Shown: positions 50,301-62,300 of the stretch, in pieces
Numbering within the stretch: the first letter of the stretch is position 1
How the letters are laid out: every line of letters begins with the position of its first letter
Assembly: GCA_900708905.1 (NCBI GenBank)
Contig: CAADRB010000036.1
Coordinates: 310,001-374,000, forward strand
Direction of reading: 5' to 3'
Length of the DNA: 64,000 nucleotides
Source: Hymenolepis diminuta
Lineage: Eukaryota; Platyhelminthes; Cestoda; Cyclophyllidea; Hymenolepididae
The notes under the pieces: model-generated
What the model was told of the DNA's origin: nothing
The model's input: only the letters and a program-made list of their open reading frames with translations
The model's database searches: none
Made by a program: the position numbers and the translations under genes

Positions 50301-53300
50301 CGCAATACACAAAATATCATTTTGATTTTAAGTATGAGGTTTAATTAGCATGGCGTAAAATTTTATCAAGTATGCGAAATATATTTTTAAATTAGTAAAA
50401 TAGGATTCAGTATTTACCGGGCATTTCAAAACTTGTTCGTTGGGTTGAATAGGAGTCAGTGTCTCTTACAACTTCGTAGGCGTGAGATGAGAAAGCTGAT
50501 TCTGCATTGGCTACTGAAATAGTTAACAGTAAAGTATTTAGTTTGAATAAAAATTTTCCCAGATTTTATTAATTTTATCACATTAACTGTTTGAAATGTT
50601 TACTTCCGCAATTCCAATTTTTTGAATGCCATTTTTGGATGTTATCAAAATTTCTCAGAGGATATCTTGAAAATTTTACAAATCTAATATAAACAAGAAT
50701 TGCTTAGTCTTTGAGGCATTAATTCTTCCACACGCACTGGACGAAACATGCAATGTCGAGCTGAACCTCAGAGATTTTCGTCAGAATTATTAAACTACCT
50801 TTTTCCTCTTTGAACTAATTTATCCTATAGATAAAAAATAACCTTACTCTTTTAAAGTACCTTTTCATCCTTCTATACGTACGAAGTGAAAGGTCATTGA
50901 ACACATTTAGTTCCCCCATTTCTGGGCCTTTTAGATTTTCTATATAGATGCTAAGTTGAGTCAAAAGCTCCTGGACTCACTTTTGTCAGAAGAGATCTAA
51001 AGCCGATTTAATATTAATCCTGTGTTGTGGCTATTAGTGTCAATCACTAAAGGAAAATATCAACCGATATTCATCTTGGGCAGAAAATCATATGATCATC
51101 GACAAGCACATCGACAACCGTATCTTACAGTTGAGTGTTTGACATGACGTCTTTCTAGTCTTAATTCTAAGAATTGGAACTTTCGATGCCTTCCAGTTTT
51201 AAGGTATTTTATGTTATTTTCAAGCATTTTCGCTACCTTTGTAAATAAATTGAAACATAGGAGGCAAACATTGAATTGCAATTTATTTGAGTGGAATTTC
51301 TCATTTCTTTGATTTTGTAATTTTGCACGTAAATTTTAATAAAGATTGTAGTGTCATTGAAAGTAAGTACCAAGTAGAGTCTGTATTTTTTCAAGTAAAA
51401 ATAGCCCCTAGATTACCTTGAAATTGCCTTTGATTAAACAGAATAAATGTACAATTTTTCATCGCGGAAAACATCTTAACACGAGAAACAATGAAGCCGT
51501 TCAATACGAGTTGAGAGAAGAGGATGGGGTGGAAGTGGAAACTTAAATAAGGAATTCAAGAGAATGTTTGATTCAATTGTATTCAGGCTGTACGCTTTTG
51601 CTTCTCCAGTTTTCTCCACTGTTTCTAGTTATAATTTCCAATGCTCACATTTTAGAAATTGCCAGGGTGAACTCATTTTTTAAAATCTTAGGCAAGAAAC
51701 AATCGAAATGATGCGTGTTAACATGATTTTAATAATAGTACAGTCCTCTAAAATTTATTTATGATGCATTGTAGTTAGCAGAATAGGTATTTATTAATTG
51801 TGTATCCACTTAAAAATTCATGTCACAACGGAATGATAAAAGATTCAACTTACTGGGGTCATGCCGATTATTTAGATCAGTCCGAGATTGATTGATACCT
51901 TCATCAAAATTCGGTGCCAGAAGTTCAATTGGTGTCCTAGAGATCAAGTCTCCCGATGCCAGTCGTCCAGTTAAAGAATCAACTTAAAATAAATAAAATC
52001 CTTTTGAATCAATTAGAGCTATAAGAATATCTGCATTTAAACACCAATGTAAAGTGAATCACAAAGGTAGGCCCTCATAACGCGTAAATACATGACGCAA
52101 TATGAGGTTTGAAAAAGTTAATTACAACAATAATTAATCAATCATTTATGATTATTATTGTGCCAACAATTAAAATGATATAGGTGTGTCATTAAAACAA
52201 TCTATTCCTTTTTGGGGGAACTTCACCAATTCAAAAATAACACTCCAAATTGAATATCACATCCGCTTTATTCACCTTCTTCAGACAAAAGATATGCAAG
52301 GTGACTATTGCAAAATGTGAACAAAATCCTGTAGACAGACATCCAAGTTATACATGACTAAAACTGCCGGTTAGGTATGAGGGAGTTAGCTGCGCTCTCG
52401 TAAGAATCGAAGAAACTAAAACACTGCAGACAAGGTGAAAATGTCTAAAATGGCGTGGTTCTTGAAAATTAATGTAAATAACGACTATTTGTGCAGAAAA
52501 CAGGACTGTGATAGCAATATCAGTGGCAGTAGTAGGGTGTGTTTAGGTTTGTCTAAATAACATAGAGTGAAGGTATTGATGTGTCAAATCTGGCCTTTAA
52601 TCAACGTCACTAGCATTGCCTCCTCTTTCTCTATCGTCTGAACGCCGATGGTTGGCGTCTGTTGTGGTATGAGGATCGAATGTCACCCGCGGATCTTGGC
52701 GTATCTACGGTGGAAGAGGTAAATATTGGTAAGTTTTGGTTTTCCCTAATATATTCAAATAAGATTACAAGACTGTCCTCTGCGACTATAATCTTTATCC
52801 GGGTTTATTAATTATTTTGCACCTATTTTCCCGTTTGCTTTAAAAAGGCAAATAACCGTGTTTAAAATATAAACTCACAGTTATATGGGGTTATCCATAT
52901 CCTAAATATTACTGCTCCCAGTTCATACATTTCGGAATGTTATTCGTAAATTTCAAACTTTCCACTGTATAATTCCCCTCAAATGTTGCATTCACTTAAT
53001 TGGTACTATGGCTTTTTCATGTACTGATGTTTGTTAAGAGTTTTGCCGAGATAATTAAATATTACCCATTCAATTTCCCCAACTATTCAAAACAAAACTT
53101 CCACTTCTATTATTAATATCACTATATCGCTCACCAAATCATCTCAAAGTATCGAAGTGTTTATAACGCAAAAACATGTAAATGTTATTTATACTTCCCA
53201 TAATATACCATAATATACAAATTTTAGATTATAAAATTTGTGAAGTGTGCAATGCTACCAACGTTGACCAATTGAATCTCGAGAGTGCTAGAACATTCTG

Positions 53301-56300
53301 GAAAGGCGAAAGTGCTACTGATCGCGTAGCGAGCAAGCTCGGGGTGCGTACAGAGGCCTTCCCAATCAATCAGCGCAGCGTTAAACATTTTGAATGACAA
53401 AACTTTTTGGAAGTTATCCACATTTACAATAAACTTTCTATGCTCTTTACCTCCTACGATCTCGCCATTTGGACGTAGCCCAGCTACTTTTTAGTGGTAA
53501 TTCATATTGGAGGCTAATTGTGCGTTTCTTTAGCTAATTTGATGTAAGAAGATTATTAAGGTTTAGCCAAGTACTTATTTGTGTAGCACCCGCTACAAAT
53601 TAGCTACCAAGCTTAAATGATATTATCCTAAATAACCAATTTGGAATTATACCTATTTAAACCTGAATTACATTAATGAAGTATCTTTATTTATTAGTAT
53701 ATATTATTTATTCAATTATTATTTTTATACTGAAGTCACATAAATTACTAATAAATAATGCAATTTAATTAAATTTTCTAATTTTATATACCAAGACAGT
53801 CTCGCAGCCTAAAATTACTGTTAATAATTTCCGTACACATATGGATTGTTAGGTAGTGAAATGAAGAGGAAATTCCAATGTCTAAGAATGAACAGATGAT
53901 CTTGTAGAACAAAAATCCTTTCCATGTCAGTTTCCTATGATAAAACTCACATTCAGTGTGTTGGGCTCTTAAAATTGAAGATGAATAATAGGTTCGATAA
54001 GTCCATGAAAATGATAATAATAGTGTCGCGCAGAATGAAATGCACAAATAGATTTGACAAGTGGAGTTACTGCCTTGGGAAAAATATTCGCCCATAACGT
54101 AAAATGGAAAGCAGTTTATTCACTTTACTCCAGTTAAATTCATATTAGCAATTAGGTATCATTAAATAAAGCATTAAAAATTAATTTCTAATTACCGATG
54201 CAAGGATTTTTATAGGTAATTTTAAGAAGTTTTTCCTGAATAAAGATAATCAAATACCAGTTTCGAGGGTATCATCTAGCGCAACTCCTCCAAGTGGAGT
54301 ATCATTAGGCAAATAAGTTGAATTGTCACTTCTAATGGTTCTGCCTTGAATTCTCATATTCGGAGCCGGTCCGGAGGTTAAGTACGATGTTTCTAGGTTA
54401 AAAATGCTAGATGGTTAAAAATCCATCTTACCACGAAGACCTACGAATACGCAATAAGTACTTAATGGTTCATTTTCTCGCTATTTGGACAAATAGAAAG
54501 GCTATTACAAGTTTTATAAGGTTAATCACCAGAAAAAACGCTTAAACAGCTCAAACAAGAGGTGAAATGGAACAATTATGAAATCGGATGAGCCTTACTC
54601 TACTAGAGTACTAAATTCATTATGTCATTTGCTTTTTCACATAGTGGGTACAGTTAGTTGTATCATGATCTAATGTTTCGAAGTTCAAATTTTAGGATCT
54701 AGACTTTGGGTCCCTGAGTGCTAGTTCTGCTAGTGTTAAGTGCCGATGCACTAGTAGATTAATTTGTAATATTGATCATGATATGTAAAATTTTGACAAC
54801 CAATGAGAAACTAGTTGATGCAAACTAAGATGCTTTAAAATCAACAGGAGTAATTCGGATTTTCTCAAGGTAAATCTGACATGTTCTATTTACTATGTAT
54901 ACCACCGATATATTGATAAATAATCTTATAATTACATAGTTTGTTTAGGACACATACGAAACAAATAATTGAATAGGATTAATTCGAGGTCCTTAATTAA
55001 ATGCATATATTCGATTCCTAAATATCCTATCACCATCGTGATAATTGACTTTGTTGGAATTTAGTTCTGAATTTTTGACAAAAGCAGTGCCATTTTTAGA
55101 TTAATGATAGTATGTGAGAGGTACAATATTTACTTCAAGCTACTTTGTACAACTTCGAAAGTCAAATGAAGGTAATGATTTCTAGTTACAATATCTTTTC
55201 GAAATAAGTATATCTGAGTAGTTTAATATTTTTTAATTTAAAATCTCGCTGTTTTGAGAATCTGCTCAGTTGCTTGTGAAATCGAATTTTTTCAAACTAA
55301 TTTCCATTCGCATCTAGTTTCACTGTCATAGCAACGTATATTTCATGGGACAGCTACCGATAAATCAAGATGAAGTATGACCTCCTTCACGCTCCTCAAA
55401 AGTTTTTGCGAACCGCAAGTTAATATGATTGTATTTATTTGAAATAGTTCTACATTGGAGGACATGCGTAAACTGAGTACAGTCAATGCGTGTCACCACT
55501 CTGTACCCAAAGCACCCCTGAAGAATGGTGGCTATTCATTTACACTCGCCTTTGTCTTGTGACGACCCAGCTAATTTGCCTGAGTTATCGTACCCTGGTT
55601 TTTATGCGATCTTTGTACTACACTCAGCACATACCCTTTCGATTCAGAAAAGGTGACTGTCTACTGTCAACCGTTAGGCAGATCCGGAGTTCTAAGAGGA
55701 TATCCAAGGTTAATAGATTCGAGCCTCACCAATTTGCTGACACTAGGCTCTAGGATGACTTGAAAAAGGTGTAGTCTGTTGCCGCTTATTTTGTATCTGC
55801 TCTATTGATCATCCATTATTGTGCCTTATTATTTGTTCCCTTATTTGATTTGACATCTAGTACTCCTTATCCTATCTCTTTTACTTAAATGCAGACGGTG
55901 CAATGAGCGAGTGAGTGAAGTGTCTAAATAAACCTTTTGCGTTTTAATTGTAATGCCGGAGTGTATAGTTTGCGAATACAGATTTCATTTGTTCGTTCAT
56001 GTTTTTATAACTTCACTTGGCTTTGATCACGGCGGTGTCTTGTGAAAAAGGAGGAATGGAAAATTAGTTTAAAATACCATTGTTTTCTATAAATCCCTCT
56101 TAAACAAAACAAAGAACTTTTAAGAAAATTTTTGATACAATTTATCAGCTCCGTAAATTTTTTGAAAAAAAAATATATATAAGTGGAAAAATAGGGAGTG
56201 ATAAGACGCATTCTAAGAAAAATGAAATTAGCCAAATCAGCAAATTAATTGGAAAGGCAATTACCTAATCCCCCAGGTGTGAAAGCCGCAATACGCGGGT

Positions 56301-59300
56301 CGTCTCCAACTTGGAAGTTGAAGCTATTGTTAATATCGTGATTTCGCGCAATAGGAGAGTCAATTATTTCTTCTTGATAGCCAATTCGAGGTTGTTCATC
56401 ACGACCTCGATCGGCTTCATGAATAAATTTAATAATGTATTAAATAATATTAATTGTTTTCAACGCAATTCGTTATAGTTTCAATACAAAGTTCCAATAT
56501 TCAATATAGTTATTGTATTGCTTGCATTTGTCATACTTTCGGATAAAATTATATATTTAGCCGAATTTTAATTAATATCTTTAACAAAATAAATAATTGG
56601 TTATTATAGACGCATTTTGCCCTAAAAGTTCATAATGTGTTTGCCAATGATTATTAAAATGATACTATTACTTTTACCTATTATTATAAATCAAAATGGA
56701 ATGGAATAAATTTCATTTTGCCTGTTATTTTCAAAACCGACCTCTATCTCCCTTAAGCTCTAAAAGCTGGAGAGACATTTCATTTGTGCAATTTCCCATG
56801 TTTCACTTACTTTTGGTCAAGTAGAAATTCAGTGGTAACTTCGATTCTCTTGAAACTGAAAGCTATTTCAAGCTCCTATTTTATATAATTCGCATCTTTG
56901 GTATAGATTTTATTCAACCATTTCAATTGAACGAATTGACTTACTGACTGAAAACTTCCATGAATAAAATTAATCATCTCATACTACAATTACTCAAAGT
57001 TCTCGGATACTTTTTATATGAAATGACTGACACGCTATCATGCTGACCCAGGCATTGCAGTAAAAATATTCATTCTTTAAAGAGTGAGTACATTTTTACG
57101 AGGAGATTGTAAATAAAGGAAGGTTAAAATCGGAAAGATTAAAACTTACCCAGGTAAACATCATTTCTCTCTCTTCGCATTCCATTGACATTGGTGTCAA
57201 TATTATTATCTGATCCATAATCTGTGAGCAAGTAAAAATTAGATGAATTTTTTTATAAATAAACCATAGTATTTGATAATGTGCAGTTATGAATGTAAGC
57301 TGACCAAAATAAGGGATTCCGGAAGGTCTAGAACTTTCAAACCCTATACCATTTTCACCATCTCTTTTTGTCACCTCATGATTATTACCTCGTCTTTCCG
57401 GGAATTGTGGATCGACGACGAATCCATAAGATGGTTTGTGATTAGGGTAACCATCGGTTGAAATAGATTCTAAAAGTAATAAAGCAAGCATTGGATAGGA
57501 AAAAAAGCATTTAAACCAAAAAACTCTGTGTCGGAATATCTTCATTTTGATCTCTGATGTCCCTTATTACTCGATTTGGATTCATTATTTACACCAATTG
57601 CTGTTCATTTAATATACATTCCTTTCTTTCTGTAAGACCTGAATTGAAAAAATCTTCCTCTTACAAGGAAATATTGTCTAATACCATCTCTGTTTTCCCA
57701 TTTCTCGTTATTATAATTTAATAGTAGCTCTCACCAGTTGTTGTTGTAACAGTAACATCTTGTCTTTCGCCAGCATTCGTATATGAAGACCTCGAAATTT
57801 GGACATTAGGGTAGTCGTTTGTCTCTGGCTCTGTAGCATAGAGAATTTTTGAGGCTCCGTTAATTCTGGCAGGAGAGTAGTCTAAAAGTTATATAAAACT
57901 TATTACTTCAGCACAGTAACAAGACGCTTTGGACAACCAAAATATACCTCTTCCCACTCTAATTGTTGGCTGTGCGGCCGATTTCGATCGTCTCTGTTCG
58001 TTTTCTCGGGCATTTCCGTTTATTGGTCGGGTCTCATAGACTATTTTCACGTTTTCGCCTATAGTTAGATGGTAAACAGTAAAGCAAGTTAGTAGTTACT
58101 AACCAACCCTTTTGAAGATATATTTTAAGGATGATTGATCGACTTCTTAATGTGGACGTTTCACGGCACGAATTACGTATTACTAATGAATAAGTCCAAA
58201 ATAGGGCATATATTTAACGGCCCCCAAGCCCATTTTCATATTTTGTAGAGAAATTACACTACAGAACCATCAGTTGAGAAATTCATATTATGTCACTTCT
58301 CTCCTGACTAGTAACATGAAATACGGAATGTCATGATTCTATGGCATGACCAAGCATTCAGCTAACTTCACCAGTCAGCAAACTCTGATCATCACCGACA
58401 TGAAATCACTCATGAACTAAGGAATCGAATCATGAAAATATGACTTTAATACATTTGAATATGACAAATTAAAGTTGATTGAATTTAATTTTGGGAAAGC
58501 GGGCAACTCACTACTTCCAGAATTCAATTAACGTTAATATTTATTTACTGATCTTGTTCGGCATCGTAAATTCATCTATCACTAATTTATATTGCTATTT
58601 TGCATGCTTAGATTACGACGGTTAAAGCTTGTAAGAGTTATTTTCGCATCGCTATGGGTATTAGAGATAATAAGCAAAGTCTTAAAGGGCTCAAATCCTT
58701 AACTTAAATCTTCGGAAAATTAAGTCGCATTTTAGGCTTTTCAACTCCAGAACTTGTGTGCCAGTTTGATAGGTTTATTTCAACTATTCAAGGAATGATA
58801 TTTTATTATCATTTATCATATACATTGTAAATAAATTTTGTTTTAATTAATAAAAATAAGTATTATTAGATCTATCTCAAAAATATAATTTGAGATAAGG
58901 AGTCGAAATGGACAGTTAAATTTTCTAAATAGTGATGGCCTTCAATACTTTCAAGTAAAAAACTCATGCACATCATAAACATCTTCATTGGATCAAAACA
59001 AAAACAACGAAACAACCTAGCGTACCGGGTTTTAAAGCAATCTCTGTTTCGCTATTGGAATCGCGTTGAGTTGGCAAAGTTCTTGGTGGACTCGATACCA
59101 CTTAATCAAAATAACAAAAGAAAATTTTATTGAATCAAATCTCCATTAGGAATGGCTTTGTTAGTTTGAATTATGATGGATGTGTAAGTTATGATTCAAC
59201 AAAACGAAAAATAAATAAAATAATAGAGAGTTTAGACAGCTGAAATAGGCATATGACGTATATTGGAGAGCAGATAATTTTGTTAGATACAAAAATATTC

Positions 59301-62300
59301 GATGATGATGATGGGTTTTACCTCGAGTAGGACGAGTCTGCTGTACAGGACTAGGTTCTCGTGCTCGAATAAGAGCAACCGGACGGTCTGTGGGAATTGT
59401 TGTCCGGGCTCTGAATGAGCTTACTGAATCTGGTTTTAGGAGCAAATGTAATAAATATCAGAAATATGAATGAATTTCTATCCATAAACTTTTTTTCATA
59501 TTAGTAGTTAAGTACCGTCTACTGACTCTGACACGATCATTTTCCTACTATTCTCAAAGTAAGATTAAACTCAAAGAGTTATTCGCTTCTTACTAATTTA
59601 AATCTTTCACTATGGCCTTTTCATATCAAAACACAGCGAAACTCTCCGAAATAGGCCGAATCGGCATCCCCTTAGGAACTCACTCCCTCCAGAAAAAGAG
59701 CAGAAGATTCTTAACATAACAAATTGCCTTTTTTGAATCATCCAGTAGTTTGCTTTTCTCACCGTCTTCGATTAATTAGGAGAGAAATCTGCAATGGTCT
59801 TTTGACACCCATACCCCTGAATTTTGGAATTATTATACTCTGAGCTTCGTCTTCACCTTTGACTTTTGTAATCTTCCCCCACCATGGAAAAACAAACTAA
59901 AATTTAATGTATTATCTATGTCCTCGGTATCCGTTGCGTCTTAACGCATTACAATGACAATCCAGTAGGATGTAGCTTTCAGATAATGGTTATTTAAACC
60001 ATGTATATTAAATTTGGCAAATAATACCATGATTTTTATCCACTACTGATATCATGATTATTTCTGCTAACTGTTTACTCTCTCATAGTTTTACTCCTCC
60101 TCCTACTTTATAATGACAACTAATACGATTATTTTACTACTATTGAGTGACTATCTTTTGGTCGGTAAATAAACAGTTGCCATCAGGAGAAAAATTGATG
60201 GCTCCATGAAAGAACCTATCTAAAAAAGAGCATTTCTTGGCTCACAATAGCCAGAACTTTAACTCGCTCTCCGGGATCAATATGCAAACTGAGCTATGTG
60301 AAGACCAAAAAACAAATGAAGAAATTTTTCTAGAGTCTTCCGGGCCTTTTGATGGACAAGAAACAGAAATCGAACTCTTAAGTAAGGGTATGTCATAGCC
60401 ATCTCAAGAAAAGCGAATGGCATTCAGTTGTGAGAAATAATAGAATTGTGAAAAACGGGGAAAAATGCAATAATTCTCTACTGTCTTAAAAAGTAACTTC
60501 GACTGATATCAGGCGCTAAAGTGACTGTTTAACCGGAACTTCCGTGAGGGTGAAAAGAAATGGCGAAGAATAAGAAAATGGACTGATCAACTTATTTATC
60601 ATCAGCTTTTTTGCTAACAGCGGACTTGCGGATATTGACAAGCAGACTTTTGATTTCCTATTTCCCCTTCGTATCTGCTAAATACATATGCTGGGGGTGT
60701 GATTCAAGACATATTTAGCACCTTTCCTGGTTCTCCGCTCTAATATATGTAATGATATCTACGGTTACTAAAGTGGACAATTAGCTAAGACGTGATCTAG
60801 TCTTCTGGGTCTTTTGTATATAACTCTTAATACATTACCGACTCATTTATCTGAACTGAATTCAGGTGCCTTGAATTCTATCTTGTCTATCTATCTTGAA
60901 ATTAGTCTGTTATTAAAGCTTTTGTGGCATCGATCATGCATGTTCTTACTTTTAAACCTCTCTCTTTTCTGGAATCGATCTTAACTGAATTTCCATTTGG
61001 CTCACAATTTCCCATTTTGCCAACCATCAATAACCTTCTCTAAGGTTTGTGTTTGTGTTCTCAAAACCCTTTATTTCTTATTAGTGGAGAGGTTCGAGTG
61101 ACCTTTTTCTCTCCTGGGTATTATCGAAAACTGTCAGTCTTAGTTTACCCTATTAAGATATACTTCGAAGGAGATTTAATCTTTAATTTTCCAACCACCT
61201 CAAATTATATAAAATTTAAAAAATCTGTTTGTTCAATCTCTCTATAAGTCTGTTATTAAATTTGGAATATTTTGAAATCTGGTGTTTGGCTTTTTAACTG
61301 ATATCAGTGAATTTTTAAAACAGAATTCGGAAAGTGGAAATAGGAAACAAAACTGCTTCTTTTGATATTTTTCCATCATACCTATTCTTTCTTTCGATCG
61401 TTCTGAAATTAAAGGAGCTCTGCGAAATTCTAAAATAGCGAAACAAAAATTGGTGCTACCGAAAAAAAGCTTCCATGTTTGTGATCAGAATTTAATTCAA
61501 AAGTCAAATCTGGAAAAGAATATCACAAAACGCGAAAGTTAATTATTAGGTTTCGTTGGTTATTCCCCTTCATTGCACTAAATTCTGTAACTTCTACACT
61601 CTTTTGCCCATTTCGTTTCCCTGATACGATCTGCAAATAAATGTTATTAAAGGAGTGAACGCTACTATGTTAAAATCATTTTAGTTCAGATCACCAGCTA
61701 TCATGACTATCGGAAGAAAAATACACCTAAATGACATGATCATGCATCCGAATTAATCATTTAAGTTCTGAAAATCTTGCATATAAATTTGCTCAGAGGA
61801 CAAATTTTGATATTTGAAATAGTAGAATAAAAGGATGTAAAAAGTAAGCTTTAAATAAAGCTGTACAGTATGAAATCGAAAATCAGATAAGGCAAGACCG
61901 TCCGCTGCTCTAACTTTATCTTCAGTGTTATCTCCTAATTCCCAATCTCCTATGGAATTTGTACTCTCTTTCCCTTGTTTTGATACTTCCCCACAGTAAA
62001 AGATTATACATGGGGTAACATCTTGTATGTTACAATGTAAAAAAGCAAGTGATTTTGATACCTGCGGTTTTCTTTAAATTTCCACAACATCCGTCCAACT
62101 ATATCTATATAGGTTTCCCATTTTTCGTTATCAACTTTCTAAACAATGAATCTGCAAGAAAAGTTTAGGAATGAAAAGATTGGATAAATAATATAATATA
62201 ATTATGAGTCTGCTTTGTGGTTTACAGGAAAATTTACAACTTACTAGCATTATTAAATTAGTATTCCTTAAAAATATCCGACGTAATCGAAATCAAACTA

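Noticed and set aside
55490..55753. An 87-codon + strand frame within an intron of the modular gene
   Set aside because: No recognisable domain. The 3' part looks weakly like tRNA-derived repeat sequence.
59161..59445. A 94-codon - strand frame as a small gene
   Set aside because: Only the first part (to donor 59321) is an exon of the modular gene; the rest reads into AT-rich intron.
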